Shown one piece after another: positions 52,649-61,948 of a DNA stretch of 64,000 bases; positions within the stretch are counted from its first letter, which is position 1; each line of letters begins with the position of its first letter. The notes beneath the pieces were generated by a model, which ran no database searches, had not been told where the DNA came from, and was given only the letters and a program-made list of their open reading frames with translations. The DNA comes from Klebsiella pneumoniae (GTDB lineage Bacteria; Desulfobacterota; Binatia; UBA12015), in contig CAMBZJ010000007.1 in the NCBI GenBank assembly GCA_945872365.1, forward strand, positions 62,001 through 126,000, written 5' to 3'. The translations under genes were made by a program, and so were the position numbers.

Positions 52649-53717
52649 GTTCGATCGTCTGCATCACCTTCGCGTGCGGTATCTTGTAGGGGTTCACGAG
52701 GCAGAGCAGCAGGTCGACGCCCGCGTCGCGGTAGCGTTCGCACGTCTCGACGCACTCCTCGGGTGTACCGAGCACGCAGGCGCCGGCACCCGTGAGGTAG
52801 TCGAGGCTCATCAGGTCGAGGGCCCCGGAGTCGTCGACCGAGCGCATGTCGCCGGCGTAGGCATAGTTGCCGAGATCCTTGCCCTGTTCCTCCATCCAGC
52901 GGGCGAGTGACCCGATGATGCGCGCCCCGGCCTTCGGGTACCACTCGAAGGACTCGCGAGCGGACTCGAGCGCCTCGGCTCGCGTCGGCGCGCAGAGCGT
53001 CATCGTGAACGTCGCGGCGCGCGAGTTCACGAAGCGCCCGATCGGCTTCGTGCACTTCGCGACGGCGTCGCGGTAGAGATCGATCTTCTCCTTTACGTTT
53101 TCCGGCGAGATGCCCACGGCGAAGGAGCACAGTCCGAGTCCGAGCGACCCGATCTGGCGGTGGCCGTCGTCGCTCGACGTCGCTCCCCAGATCGGCGGGT
53201 GCGGATCCTGCAGTGGCTTGGGGTGCACGCGACGCGGCGGCATCTTCCAGGTCGGTCCGTCGAACGAGACTTCGTCGCGGGTCCAGCAGTCGACGACGTT
53301 CCCGATCGCTTCCTGCCACATGGCGCGTGTCGAGTGCGGATCGATGCCGAAGCCCTCCAACTCCGCGCGCGAAGACGACCGCCCGGTGCCGAAGTCCACG
53401 CGACCGTCGGAGAGCAGGTCGAGCACCGCCACCGATTCCGCCGTCCGGACCGGGTGGTTGTAGGGCTGCGGCATGAGGCGCACGCCGTAGCCGAGCCGGA
53501 TCCGGCTCGTGCGCGCCGCGATCGCGCCGTAGAGAACCTCCGGGTTCGAGCAGTGCGAGTACTCGTCGAGAAAATGATGCTCGACGCTCCAGAAGGCATC
53601 CCAGCCCCATTTCTCGCCGGAGAGGGCCTGTTCCAGGGTCTCCTTGTAGGCACGGTGCTCGGCGCCGGGAGTCCAGGGCCGGGGGACGGGGATTTCGTAG
53701 AAGAGCGCGAACTGCAT
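52614..53717 (-). CDS. LLM-class flavin-dependent oxidoreductase
   Basis: A 367-aa luciferase-like monooxygenase/oxidoreductase (TIM barrel, using FMN or F420). The N terminus is MQFALFYEIPVPRPW, and WSVEHHFLDEYSHCSNPEVLYGAIAARTSRIRLGYGVRLMP follows. VAVLDLLSDGRVDFGTGRSSSRAELEGFGIDP is typical. It ends ECVETCERYRDAGVDLLLCLVNPYKIPHAKVMQTIELMGRHV. Cofactor is not decidable from sequence. GGGAGG seven bases before ATG 53717 decides the start. Its 3' end overlaps rlmJ. Confidence 0.88.
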   Translation of the reverse strand: MQFALFYEIPVPRPWTPGAEHRAYKETLEQALSGEKWGWDAFWSVEHHFLDEYSHCSNPEVLYGAIAARTSRIRLGYGVRLMPQPYNHPVRTAESVAVLDLLSDGRVDFGTGRSSSRAELEGFGIDPHSTRAMWQEAIGNVVDCWTRDEVSFDGPTWKMPPRRVHPKPLQDPHPPIWGATSSDDGHRQIGSLGLGLCSFAVGISPENVKEKIDLYRDAVAKCTKPIGRFVNSRAATFTMTLCAPTRAEALESARESFEWYPKAGARIIGSLARWMEEQGKDLGNYAYAGDMRSVDDSGALDLMSLDYLTGAGACVLGTPEECVETCERYRDAGVDLLLCLVNPYKIPHAKVMQTIELMGRHVIPRFR

Positions 53718-53889
53718 GATCAATCCTCCCGGTGGTCCGCACGCGTTCGCTCGGCTCCGCTGCATCTCTACGAAACGCGTGCGGCCAGTCAACGCAGCGC
53801 CGGACGCCGCGCTGCGGCCTCCGGAAGAGCCGGCGGAGCCGGGTTGGTCCCGCGACGGCCGCCGGGGGACCAGCCAGGCGGCTCCGGGA

Positions 53890-56800
53890 TCAGGGAACCG
53901 GCGGGCAGACCACCGGCTTGGGAGCCGACTTGGCCGAGTCGAAGCGTGCCGGCGTGTCGACCGACGCACTCAGGGCGGGTGCTTTCGCACACATGGCGGG
54001 GTCGAAGCCGACGCGGAGCCGCACCGCGACCGATCCCTGCGGCGCGTTCGCCAGCCCGAGCAGGACGGCGCCCTTGCCCTTGATGACGAGCAGGCCGTTG
54101 CGCAGGTCGATCACGCCGATCGCGCCGGTGCCCTTGAACTTGTAGGTCGGCGCGGTCGCGGTTCCGCCGCGGGTCCATCCCGTGGCGGGCAGGTCGATCA
54201 CCGCCTTGTTGGTCTTTCCTTCGCCGTTGTAGATCGTGATCGACCCCCCGTGAATGGACGGATCGCCCTGGGTGAGCGGAGCGGGTGCGACAACACCACT
54301 GCCGAGGGTTCCCGAGTTCTTGGCCTTGAAGGTGAAGGAACGCCCGGACGGATCGATGGGCGGCAGAGCGTCGTCGCGCAGCGCCATCGAACCCGTGACG
54401 ATCAGGGTCGGTGGAACCGGCGTGGCCGTCGGTACGAGCGTCGCCGTGGGCACGGGCGTCGGTGTTGCCGTGGGCACGGGCGTCGGTGTTGCCGTGGGCA
54501 CGGGCGTCGGTACGAGCGTCGCCGTGGGCACGGGCGTCGGTGTGGCCGTCGGCACGGGCGTCGGCGTGGCCGTCGGCACGGGCGTCGGTGTCGCCGTCGG
54601 CACGGGCGTCGGCGTGGCCGTGGCTAGGGGCGGCGTCGGTGTCGCCGTCGGCACGGGCGTCGGAGTGGGAGTGGGAGTGGGAGCCAGCGTAGGCGTCGGC
54701 GTTGCCGTGGGGACCGGCGTGGGAGTGGGCGTCGGTGTCGGTACCGGTGTGGGCGACGCGGCCGGATTCGCTCCCGCATCGAGTTCGTCGCGGTCGAACA
54801 CGCCGTCCGAGTCGCGGTCGACGCCGGCGCGCGGACCAGAGCCGGGCGGCATCGCCGTGTACGTCAGCTCCTGGCCTGTCGTCGCCGCGAGCGCCCGCAC
54901 CTGGGCTTCGGTGCGGACATCCGAGGCCCGGTCCATCTGGAAGCTTCCGTTCGAGAGCCGGTAGCCGCCACGCTCGACGCCGCTGACGACTCCCTTCACG
55001 ATCACATCGCACTCGCCCGCGGCCGCGCGCGCGAGCAGCAGGTCGACGCGGGCCCCCACGGTCGCCGAGTTCGTCGGGCTGACGGTGATCTGCTGGCCGA
55101 CGACCGGTGCGACGTTCGTGTCGAAGGCGAATACGAAGTCCTGCAGCTGGTTCCGCTGGGTGCTCGTCAGGCTGAAGACGGGCGCCTGCAGGAAGCGGAT
55201 CAGCGTCGAGATGCTTCCGTCGTGGGAGAAGCCGAAGCCGCGGACCTGCGCGCCCTGGTTGGCATCGACCAGGCCCGAAGCGGGCCCCACCATCCCGAAC
55301 ATGCCCACCTTGGTGTAGGCGTTGCGCAGGTGCGCGATCTTGAATTCCTGGGTCTCGCCCTCGAAGGAGGACTTGCCGTTCGCTCCGAAATAGAGCTTCG
55401 TGGGGTCGAGTTCATGGCAGGCGTTGCAGGTGATTCCGACGCCCGAGCCCAGGCCGCCGCCGTCGGCGAGCGTGTTGAAGTAGACGGTGCGGCCGTTGTT
55501 CTGCGAGGTGGTGAGTGAGTTGTCGAGGTTGCGGATCGGGTTCGGCGGGTAGTCCACCGTGAGGACGAAGTCGGTGTAGGCCTGCATCTGCGCGTCGGTC
55601 AGCGTGCTCTTGCGGCCGAGAAGGCTCGTGAATGCGCCGTTGAACTGCTTGAACGCGAGGTCTTCGTCCTCGGGTGCGGAGAAGCCGCCGTTGCGATCCC
55701 CGCGCCAGTGCATCGGACCGGCACCCACCATGCCGCGCAGGGACTGGGTGGTCATCGGGCCCTTGAGCGGGTGGAACTGGATCGGGCTCGTAAAGGGGGG
55801 GATCTCGAAGTCGCCCGGATTGAGTTCGATCTGGCCCTCGGGGTTGCCGAGGTCCCAGCCGAGGCTGTCGAGGTCGCCGAATATGTGACAACTCGAGCAG
55901 GACGCTTCGCCGTTGCTCGAACTCACCACCGCATCGTACAGGAACGGCCGGCCGGCGAGGACCTTCGCGGGTTCGGGATTATGGAGCGCGACCTTCTCCT
56001 GCTCGACGAAAGTCGTGAGGTTGACGACCGAGATCGAGTCGTCGAGCCGATTCATGACGTAGAGTCGCAGGCGAGACTCGTCGAGGGCCATGCCGGTCGG
56101 CCCCTTCCCGGAGAGCGCCAGGCGGTCCGACGCCGCGGGCACGAAGGTGTCGTTCTCGATCTGCGACGTGGAGAAGACGCCGATCGAGTTACTGCCGAAA
56201 CCCGCGACGTAGAGCGTCGTTCCGTCGGAGGAGACGGCCATGCCGACGGGCATGGCGAGACTCTTTTCACTGGTCCCTTCGGGCGCCGGTCGCACCGAGT
56301 AGTCGATGTGCTTGTTCAGGCGGCGGGGCAACACGCTCGTTCCGGAGAGGACCGTGATGCGCGCCTCGTGGAGGTGGCCCTGTACGGTGGTCGCGGTCAC
56401 GCCGTCCCAGTACTTCGTGCCGGAGCCCTCGAAGCGGACCTCGTTGTGGGCCTCGGTGTTGGTGACGTAGACCTTCCCGCTCACCGGGTTCACAGCCATA
56501 TTGAAGAGGATCGTACCGACATGGGCGTACTGGGAGGTGGCGACCTCGGCGGGCGTCGACGCCGTGGCGTTGATCGTGAACACGTCGAGATCGGGCAGGG
56601 TGAAGCGAACCGCGTTGCTCCAGTTTCGGCCGAGTCCGTCCTCCCACTTCCCGGACGCCGTGTTGAAGCGGACGATGAGGCTCGTTTCGGGGCCACCTGC
56701 GCCGAAGGATCCGTCGTCGATCGAGTTCGGGGCGGGCAGCCCGCCCGGCACCGAAACACCCGTGAAGGGCGTACAGCCGGAGGCCGAAGCGCCGCCGTCG

Positions 56801-57519
56801 CAGACCGCGTTCTCCGGCACGGCGGTCGTCTGGTTGCCCGAGTGGAAGATCGCCGCGTAGACGGTGCTGCCGTCGGCACTCTTCGCGAGTGCCCGAGGCG
56901 TGTCGGCGAAGAGGAAGATGTTCGTCAGCGGGCGGACCACCAGCGTGGTGCCGAGATTCGACGCGTCGTAGACCTGGACCATCGCGCGAGGGGTCCCGGC
57001 CGTGCCGCCGCTGAAGGCGACCGCCACTCCGGCCGAATCGACGCAGTTCTGCCCACGTCGCGCGGTCGTGACGAAGGCGCGGTTGCCGCCGGTGCCGGCG
57101 AAGACGATGTCGCGCGGCTCATCGCAGGTGAGGATCGTCCGGGTGACGTGCGGCGGGTTCGACGAGACGTCGACGATGCTGATCGAGTCGGACAGGTGGT
57201 TCACCACCCAGACCTCGGACGCATTGCGCGTGGCGACCGAAACCGGGTCGAGGCCGACCGGGACCGAGGCAGATCGGGTCAGCGATCCGCCGGTCCCCAC
57301 GTCGAAGATCTCGAGGCGGCCGTCGGGGGTATTGACCGCGAACAACTTCGTCCCGTCGGGCGAGAGCGCGATCGGACGGACGTGGCCGGTCGTCTCGAAG
57401 TTGGTGTAGCTTTCGGCGGCACGGACGGGACGGTCGGTCGAAACCAGGGCGACCACGGCGACAAGCATGACCACGGCCCGGCGGAGCAGGCGAATTCGGG
57501 ATGATCTTGGTGTCAGCAT
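53890..57519 (-). CDS. Secreted beta-propeller / di-heme cytochrome with Pro-Thr linker
   Basis: A 1209-aa exported protein. It has a signal peptide ([21 protein letters not shown]), then a propeller of YVTN-like blades to about 500 ([40 protein letters not shown]). A cytochrome domain has heme motifs CSSCH (541-545) and CNACH (698-702), 157 residues apart, as in di-heme cytochrome c peroxidase/MauG proteins. A calcium-type [16 protein letters not shown] follows, then a Pro/Thr linker (about 924-1037) and a C-terminal beta-rich domain (about 1038-1209). GAGAGG precedes ATG 57519. Likely a periplasmic or surface electron-transfer or peroxidase protein; substrate unknown. Confidence 0.82.
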   Translation of the reverse strand: MLTPRSSRIRLLRRAVVMLVAVVALVSTDRPVRAAESYTNFETTGHVRPIALSPDGTKLFAVNTPDGRLEIFDVGTGGSLTRSASVPVGLDPVSVATRNASEVWVVNHLSDSISIVDVSSNPPHVTRTILTCDEPRDIVFAGTGGNRAFVTTARRGQNCVDSAGVAVAFSGGTAGTPRAMVQVYDASNLGTTLVVRPLTNIFLFADTPRALAKSADGSTVYAAIFHSGNQTTAVPENAVCDGGASASGCTPFTGVSVPGGLPAPNSIDDGSFGAGGPETSLIVRFNTASGKWEDGLGRNWSNAVRFTLPDLDVFTINATASTPAEVATSQYAHVGTILFNMAVNPVSGKVYVTNTEAHNEVRFEGSGTKYWDGVTATTVQGHLHEARITVLSGTSVLPRRLNKHIDYSVRPAPEGTSEKSLAMPVGMAVSSDGTTLYVAGFGSNSIGVFSTSQIENDTFVPAASDRLALSGKGPTGMALDESRLRLYVMNRLDDSISVVNLTTFVEQEKVALHNPEPAKVLAGRPFLYDAVVSSSNGEASCSSCHIFGDLDSLGWDLGNPEGQIELNPGDFEIPPFTSPIQFHPLKGPMTTQSLRGMVGAGPMHWRGDRNGGFSAPEDEDLAFKQFNGAFTSLLGRKSTLTDAQMQAYTDFVLTVDYPPNPIRNLDNSLTTSQNNGRTVYFNTLADGGGLGSGVGITCNACHELDPTKLYFGANGKSSFEGETQEFKIAHLRNAYTKVGMFGMVGPASGLVDANQGAQVRGFGFSHDGSISTLIRFLQAPVFSLTSTQRNQLQDFVFAFDTNVAPVVGQQITVSPTNSATVGARVDLLLARAAAGECDVIVKGVVSGVERGGYRLSNGSFQMDRASDVRTEAQVRALAATTGQELTYTAMPPGSGPRAGVDRDSDGVFDRDELDAGANPAASPTPVPTPTPTPTPVPTATPTPTLAPTPTPTPTPVPTATPTPPLATATPTPVPTATPTPVPTATPTPVPTATPTPVPTATLVPTPVPTATPTPVPTATPTPVPTATLVPTATPVPPTLIVTGSMALRDDALPPIDPSGRSFTFKAKNSGTLGSGVVAPAPLTQGDPSIHGGSITIYNGEGKTNKAVIDLPATGWTRGGTATAPTYKFKGTGAIGVIDLRNGLLVIKGKGAVLLGLANAPQGSVAVRLRVGFDPAMCAKAPALSASVDTPARFDSAKSAPKPVVCPPVP
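54409..54751 (-). repeat. Tandem repeat coding for the Pro-Thr linker
   Basis: Imperfect direct repeats of roughly 18 and 24 bases, coding for variations of TPTPVPTA over about 114 residues. The repeats are in frame within the cytochrome gene. Repeat number is likely to vary between strains by slippage or recombination. Confidence 0.85.
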
Positions 57520-57706
57520 GGAACCTCTCTCGCCCCCGGCTCCCCTCGCGGATGCCGTTTTAGGACAATTCCCTACTAGCCCCAAGGCGGCGGTCCAGAC
57601 AAGCCGCGATCATCGCGGCTCGGGCAGCCACTTCGCGGGTTAGGGGGCGAACCAACCCGAGGCGAGCCTTGAGAGGCCAGCCGGGGTCGATCCCGGTTCC
57701 CCCGAT

Positions 57707-57716
57707 GGGTATACCC
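57707..57716. promoter_or_regulatory. GGGTATACCC palindrome before the short-chain dehydrogenase
   Basis: A perfect 10-base palindrome, 26 bases before ATG 57742, upstream of AAGGAGG. It could be an operator site. No -35 or -10 pair is evident. Confidence 0.25.
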
Positions 57717-57741
57717 CAACCCCACAAGGAGGATTCGATCG

Positions 57742-58647
57742 ATGTCCGACATTCGATTCGACGGCCGCGTGGCCCTCATCACCGGAGCCGGGGGCGGCCT
57801 CGGCAAGACCTATGCACTGGAACTGGCACGGCGGGGTGCCAAGGTCGTCGTGAACGACCTCGGCGGCAAGGCCGACGGCACCGGAGCCAGTCACAGCATG
57901 GCCGACCAGGTGGTCGCCGAGATCGAGAAGGCCGGGGGCCAGGCACTCGCGAACCACGATTCGGTCGCTACCCCCGAGGGCGGCGAGGCGATGGTCAAGG
58001 CGGCGATCGCCAAGTTCGGCAAGCTCGACGTCGTCATCAACAACGCCGGCATCCTGCGCGACAAGACCTTCGCGAAGCTCACGCCCGAGGATCTCGGGCT
58101 CGTCCTCGACGTCCACCTGAAGGGCGCCTTCTACGTCTCGCAGCCCGCCTTCCGCGCCATGAAGGACCAGGGTTACGGGCGCTTCGTGTTCACGTCCTCG
58201 GCCGCGGGCATCTTCGGAAACTTCGGCCAGACGAACTACGGCGCGGCGAAGATGGGCCTCGTCGGCCTGATGCACGTGCTCGCCGTCGAGGGGGCGAAGT
58301 ACAACATCCGCTCGAACGCGATCGCGCCGACCGCGCGCACCCGCATGACCGAGGACCTGCTCGGTCCGCTGGCACCACTGCTCGAGCCCGAGACCGTCAC
58401 CCCGCTGGTCGTCTACCTCTCTTCCGAGGGCTGCGAGGTGAACCACGAGATCTTCTCCGTTGGCGGCGGGCGCTACGCGCGCATCTTCGTCGGCCTGGCC
58501 CCCGGTTGGGTCGCCGATCGCGGTGCGACGGTGAGCGCGGAGGACATCGCGCACCATCTCGGCGCGATCCGCGATCCGCAGGGATACGTGATCCCCGAGA
58601 ACATCACCGACGAACTCCGCATCCTCTCGAAGGTATTGAAGGCATGA
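57742..58647 (+). CDS. Short-chain dehydrogenase, MFE2/HSD17B4-like
   Basis: A 301-aa SDR similar to the dehydrogenase part of peroxisomal multifunctional enzyme 2, which oxidises 3-hydroxyacyl-CoA. The cofactor motif is GAGGGLGKTYALELARRGAKVVVNDLGG (16-43), then NNAGILRD. The catalytic site is FTSSAAGIFGNFGQTNYGAAKMG with Ser, Tyr and Lys. A C-terminal extension of 60 residues (WVADRGATVSAEDIAHHLGAIRDPQGYVIPENITDEL) is family specific. A strong AAGGAGG precedes ATG 57742. It overlaps the next gene by 4 bases. No hydratase or sterol-carrier domain is fused. Confidence 0.9.
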   Translation: MSDIRFDGRVALITGAGGGLGKTYALELARRGAKVVVNDLGGKADGTGASHSMADQVVAEIEKAGGQALANHDSVATPEGGEAMVKAAIAKFGKLDVVINNAGILRDKTFAKLTPEDLGLVLDVHLKGAFYVSQPAFRAMKDQGYGRFVFTSSAAGIFGNFGQTNYGAAKMGLVGLMHVLAVEGAKYNIRSNAIAPTARTRMTEDLLGPLAPLLEPETVTPLVVYLSSEGCEVNHEIFSVGGGRYARIFVGLAPGWVADRGATVSAEDIAHHLGAIRDPQGYVIPENITDELRILSKVLKA

Positions 58648-59117
58648 GCTCGATCGAAGAGCCCACCCGTCGCCGCGGGACGACACGCGCTGCTTTTTCG
58701 CGGCGTGCCGTCCTGCTTGTCGCCGTCCTCCTCTTCGCCGGTCGGGCCAGCGCCGATTCGGCAGAGCAACAGATGCTGCGCGGCACGACCCCCGAGCAGC
58801 GCGCCACGGCCCAGACCGATTACCTGAAGACCAAGCTCGGACTCTCCGGCGACGCCGCTTCGCGGGTCGCGGACATCAACCTCGACACCGCGAAGAAGAT
58901 GGAGCCGGTCCTCAAGGGCGACCTGAACCCGATGTCACGGCTCTCCCAGGGCCAGGCCATCCAGCAGGAGCGCGACACGGATCTGCAGAAGGTCCTGACC
59001 CCCGACCAGTTCCAGACCTATCTCGCGTCGAAGAATGACATGCGACAGAAGGTCGAGGATCAACTCGCAGCACAGGTGAAGGCCGCGGGCGGCACGACCG
59101 CACCGGCGGCTCAGTGA
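58644..59117 (+). CDS. Small secreted helical protein of unknown function
   Basis: A 157-aa protein with an N-terminal signal (AAFSRRAVLLVAVLLFAGRASA, cut before DSAEQQ). The mature part is helical and polar (TPEQRATAQTDYLKTKLGLSGDAASRVADINLDTAKKMEPVL; GQAIQQERDTDLQKVLTPDQFQTYLASKNDMRQK), a pattern like periplasmic Spy/CpxP-type or other LTXXQ-like proteins (VLTPDQF). A periplasmic chaperone-like role is conceivable but not shown. ATG 58644 overlaps the preceding stop (ATGA). A large GC hairpin follows at 59133. Confidence 0.7.
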   Translation: MSSIEEPTRRRGTTRAAFSRRAVLLVAVLLFAGRASADSAEQQMLRGTTPEQRATAQTDYLKTKLGLSGDAASRVADINLDTAKKMEPVLKGDLNPMSRLSQGQAIQQERDTDLQKVLTPDQFQTYLASKNDMRQKVEDQLAAQVKAAGGTTAPAAQ

Positions 59118-59132
59118 CGTCCCGCTGAAACC

Positions 59133-59174
59133 GAAGCGGGGGTGCGCGCTGGACTTCGGCGCACACCCCGCTTC
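59133..59174 (+). terminator. Long stem-loop after the 58644 gene
   Basis: GAAGCGGGG and a matching distal arm, with a bulge, form a stem of about 15 pairs (59133-59147 with 59159-59174) around an 11-base loop. There is no T-run afterwards, so it may terminate weakly or protect the mRNA end. Confidence 0.45.
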
Positions 59175-59230
59175 CGCGCAACCCGCGGGTCCCGGAGCGG
59201 TGGAGGACGCTCAGGCGGCCCTTCCCGGAG

Positions 59231-59506
59231 CTAGGGAGTCGCCCCGAAGTCGCCCCCGGAACCTTGGTCGGTTTCCCCGTTGCAGCGCGCACAGCCGGCG
59301 AGTCCGCAACTCGGACCGCTAGCATCGAAGCTCGCGCAGCCGAATTTCTCGGCGAGACGCTCGCATTCCGCCGGTGTGGCGTTGATCGTGACGAAACCGG
59401 CGCAGCCGTCGTTGCCGCCGCAGCCGGCGAGGATCGCCAGGCTGCCGAGCGCCAAGGCCCACCGGATCGCCACCCCGCACCCGGGCCAGCCTGAGGAATC
59501 CTCCAT
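59231..59506 (-). CDS. Small cysteine-rich lipoprotein
   Basis: A 91-aa lipoprotein. A signal with lipobox LAGC (LALGSLAILAGCGGN) precedes a short mature domain containing seven further cysteines (DGC, ECERL, FGCAS, PSCGLAGCARC). They could form three disulfides or bind metal. I know no family. The start at ATG 59506 is a guess, as the frame is open to 59563. It is divergent from the TerB-like gene. Confidence 0.55.
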   Translation of the reverse strand: MEDSSGWPGCGVAIRWALALGSLAILAGCGGNDGCAGFVTINATPAECERLAEKFGCASFDASGPSCGLAGCARCNGETDQGSGGDFGATP

Positions 59507-59583
59507 GCGACCCGCATAGCATTCGGCCGCGGGCTTGTTCCGGTCGCCCCCGACTGCGAACATCCGGCTCGCAGGAGGAATCC

Positions 59584-60150
59584 ATGAGCGACTCGTTTGA
59601 ACGTCGTCGGCAGGCCCTGGAAGAGGAATTCTTCAAGAAGCAGAGTCAGGACCTGCTCGAGAAACTCCGCGACCAGATGGAGACCGAGCAGCCGCGCGCG
59701 GTCCTCGCCCGGGTGACCGGGATCAAAGACGACAAGGTGCTCGACACGCTCCTCTCGCTGAACCTGAGCCACGAGACGCTGGCCGCCTTCGCCCTCTACC
59801 CGCTGGTCGAGGTCGCCTGGGCCGACGGCCGGGTGGACGATCGCGAGCGCGAGGCGCTTCTGAAGGCTGCGGCCGAGCAGGGCCTCGCGCCGGGCACGGC
59901 CATCCACGGCGTCTTCGAGGACCTGCTGCGCGAAGCGCCCCGTCCGGAAGTGCGCGATGCCTGGTACGCATGGGCCCGGTCGCTGCGCGACCGCGTCGAA
60001 CCCGGCGAGGCGGCCAAGATCGCGTCGAGCCTCGCGGACCAGGCGCGCTCCGTCGCCGAGGCGAGTGGCGGCTTTCTCGGTCTCGGTCGCCGCGTAAGCG
60101 ATCGCGAGCAGGTCGTGCTCGATTCGATCGACAAGGCGTTTCGCGCCTGA
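59584..60150 (+). CDS. TerB-like protein
   Basis: A 188-aa protein with a TerB-like fold: FALYPLVEVAWADGRVDDREREALLKAAAEQGLAPGTAI (about 60-99), the typical Asp-bearing motif. The N terminus is a charged helix (RRQALEEEFFKKQSQDLLEKLRDQ). TerB domains bind metal and occur in tellurite and membrane-stress systems, but no other ter gene is here. GGAGGA before ATG 59584. It converges with the ABM-domain gene, 19 bases apart. Confidence 0.75.
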   Translation: MSDSFERRRQALEEEFFKKQSQDLLEKLRDQMETEQPRAVLARVTGIKDDKVLDTLLSLNLSHETLAAFALYPLVEVAWADGRVDDREREALLKAAAEQGLAPGTAIHGVFEDLLREAPRPEVRDAWYAWARSLRDRVEPGEAAKIASSLADQARSVAEASGGFLGLGRRVSDREQVVLDSIDKAFRA

Positions 60151-60169
60151 GCGCCGACCGGACCCCGGT

Positions 60170-60478
60170 TCAGCGACGGTACGAGCGCTCGTACTCGACC
60201 GTCGCGACCTGGATCCGCAACTCGGTGTAGAACTCGGCGTAGCCGCGGCGTATCGCTTCGCGGTGTTCTGGATGGTCGCGCCAGGCATCGTGGCTCGCCC
60301 GATCGGCGAAGGTGACGATCGTCACGCGTTCGCCGTCGGGTGCCGTGAAGGTTTTGGCATCGAGGAGCCCCGGCATGCCGCGCGCGAGGGACTCGATATG
60401 GAGCGACGTCGTCGCATAATCGTCGCGTACCTGCTCGTCGAGGCGGCTGCGAAACACGGTGACCACGGGAGCTTCCAT
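60170..60478 (-). CDS. ABM-domain (dimeric alpha-beta barrel) protein
   Basis: A 102-aa protein of the antibiotic biosynthesis monooxygenase/ferredoxin-like fold (VVTVFRSRLDEQVRDDYATTSLHIESLARGMPGLLDAKTFTAPDGERVTIVTFADRASHDAWRDHPEHREAIRRGYAEFY). Such small proteins are heme-degrading monooxygenases or quinol oxidases, but no catalytic residues define one here. AGAGGAG precedes ATG 60478. It is 44 bases after the membrane-protein gene, on the same strand. Confidence 0.8.
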   Translation of the reverse strand: MEAPVVTVFRSRLDEQVRDDYATTSLHIESLARGMPGLLDAKTFTAPDGERVTIVTFADRASHDAWRDHPEHREAIRRGYAEFYTELRIQVATVEYERSYRR

Positions 60479-60522
60479 CGGGACTCCTCTCTCCCCATTC
60501 GGAATCCGGGCGAAGCGGCTGC

Positions 60523-61122
60523 CTAGCGTTTTTCCCTGCGCTCCTGCCAACGCCGCACGATCGACGGCATCACCAGCATGAACACGAGCATGCCGCCGAT
60601 CGTCCAGCGCTCGTCGCCCAGCACGCTGTTGAGCCAGAGCGTCGAGACCATGAGCACCGTGAAGTACATCATGTCGCCGGTGATCGCGATGGCCCAGCCC
60701 GGAACGAAGCCGTGTCCGGCCACGTGGGCGGCCGCTCGTCCGGTCATCGGGTCGACGCCGAAGGCGATCATCACCAGCGCGAGCGGACCGCCCTTCGTGC
60801 CGTAGCGAGCGGTCGTCTGCCTGACCATCTGCCTGATCGCACCGGTCACCCGGCCCAGGAGAGGGAGGGAGCGGCCCGCGAGGATGAGCATTCTCAGGAG
60901 CGGTTCGAAGGTGCAGGCGAGGATGACGTCGGAGACGAAGTACAGCGCCATCATGAGCGGCCACGACAGCCCGCGGTCGCGGGCCATCAGGACGCCGGCG
61001 GGGATGCCGCCGCCGATCGGGACGAGGAAGAGCAGAAGGACGCCCCATGCTCCCGCGGGCCAGCCGGGCGGAATCGGAGCCGTGGGGTCGAGGAGAGCGC
61101 GCTGGAGGTCGTCGGGGCTCAT
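60523..61122 (-). CDS. Membrane protein of unknown function
   Basis: A 199-aa protein with about five hydrophobic segments (GAWGVLLLFLVPIGGGIPAGVLM, WPLMMALYFVSDVILAC, PLALVMIAFGVDP, AIAITGDMMYFTVLMVSTLWL, GGMLVFMLVMPSIV). PIGGGIPAGVLMARDRGLS is characteristic of some small transporters, but I cannot assign a family. The frame is open to 61209; I chose ATG 61122 because upstream residues are Pro/Arg-rich and not membrane-like. It is likely cotranscribed with the ABM-domain gene. Confidence 0.6.
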   Translation of the reverse strand: MSPDDLQRALLDPTAPIPPGWPAGAWGVLLLFLVPIGGGIPAGVLMARDRGLSWPLMMALYFVSDVILACTFEPLLRMLILAGRSLPLLGRVTGAIRQMVRQTTARYGTKGGPLALVMIAFGVDPMTGRAAAHVAGHGFVPGWAIAITGDMMYFTVLMVSTLWLNSVLGDERWTIGGMLVFMLVMPSIVRRWQERREKR

Positions 61123-61270
61123 CGGGCTGGGGTGGTGCGCGGCCACGCGGGGCTGCACGTCGGGCCGATCATAGGGTTTCCCGACCCACGGCGACAGCGA
61201 TGTGGGCAACCGTTGGCCCTGGCGTCTGTTTCAGTCGATACGAGACGAAGCCGAAATGGAGGAAGCCGAC

Positions 61271-61861
61271 ATGAAGCCGCCCAGCACACGTCCCGGGGTA
61301 CGCCGGCTTGCTGCGGGTTGGAGGCTGCGCCGGGTCGCCGGTTTTCTAGCCGTCTTCGCCGGAATCCAGAGCGGCGGCATCCCGGTCTTCGCGGACGAGT
61401 CCTGCCGTCCGAACGTCTTCGGCGGCGAGGACTGTCGAGCCTCGGACGGACGCAGCACCTCGACGTCGCGTCCGAACGTCTTCGGTGGTCGCGACACGAC
61501 ATTTTCCGACGGCACCCGCGCAACGTCGCGCCCAAACGTCTTCGGCGGCGAGGACATCACGGGGCCACACGGCCGCGTGGACAGTCGCCCCAACGTCTTC
61601 GGGGGCCAGGACTATCGGCTGCCCGACGGCAAGCAGGTGACGTCGCGTCCGAACGTCTTCGGAGGCCAGGACTATCGGCTGCCCGACGGCAAGCAGGTGA
61701 CGTCGCGTCCGAACGTCTTCGGAGGCCGCGACTACCGGGGGCCCGACGGCAAGCAGGTGACCTCGCGTCCGAACGTCTTCGGAGGCCGCGACTACCGGGG
61801 GCCCGACGGAAAGACCGTCACGTGCCGTCCGAACGTCTTCGGCGGGCAGGATTGCCGCTGA
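61271..61861 (+). CDS. Secreted protein of eight RPNVFGG repeats
   Basis: A 196-aa protein of unknown family. A signal (RVAGFLAVFAGIQSGGIPVFA) is cut before DES. The whole mature part is eight repeats of about 20 residues, each starting (C/S)RPNVFGG(E/R/Q)D and ending around DG-x4-T. Only the first repeat (CRPNVFGGEDCR) and last repeat (CRPNVFGGQDCR) contain cysteines, two each; the inner six have Ser and a neutral residue. Repeats 4 and 5 are identical, and 6 and 7 nearly so. It looks like a capped beta-solenoid. GGAGG eight bases before ATG 61271 fixed the start. It converges with the 319-aa gene. Confidence 0.75.
   Translation: MKPPSTRPGVRRLAAGWRLRRVAGFLAVFAGIQSGGIPVFADESCRPNVFGGEDCRASDGRSTSTSRPNVFGGRDTTFSDGTRATSRPNVFGGEDITGPHGRVDSRPNVFGGQDYRLPDGKQVTSRPNVFGGQDYRLPDGKQVTSRPNVFGGRDYRGPDGKQVTSRPNVFGGRDYRGPDGKTVTCRPNVFGGQDCR
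61403..61858 (+). repeat. 60-base coding tandem repeats
   Basis: Eight in-frame units of about 57-63 bases, each centred on CCGAACGTCTTCGG. Units 4 and 5 (about 61585-61700) are identical or nearly identical at DNA level, and units 6 and 7 nearly so, which suggests recent duplication. The array is entirely within the preceding feature. Confidence 0.85.
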
Positions 61862-61948
61862 GCGTCGCCGAGCGCGACGGCGCCGGCCAGGCACGTCCGC
61901 GGCCACGGAGGGTTGCGCGCCGAGGCGCGCCGCACCGAAGGCCGGTCG

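Noticed and set aside
54409-54751. CRISPR-like direct repeats
   Set aside because: The units are adjacent, without unique spacers, and encode the Pro/Thr linker in frame.
61585-61800. Repeat array as non-coding minisatellite
   Set aside because: Repeats keep the reading frame, with changes mostly at third positions or in variable residues, and sit in a gene with signal peptide and ribosome site.
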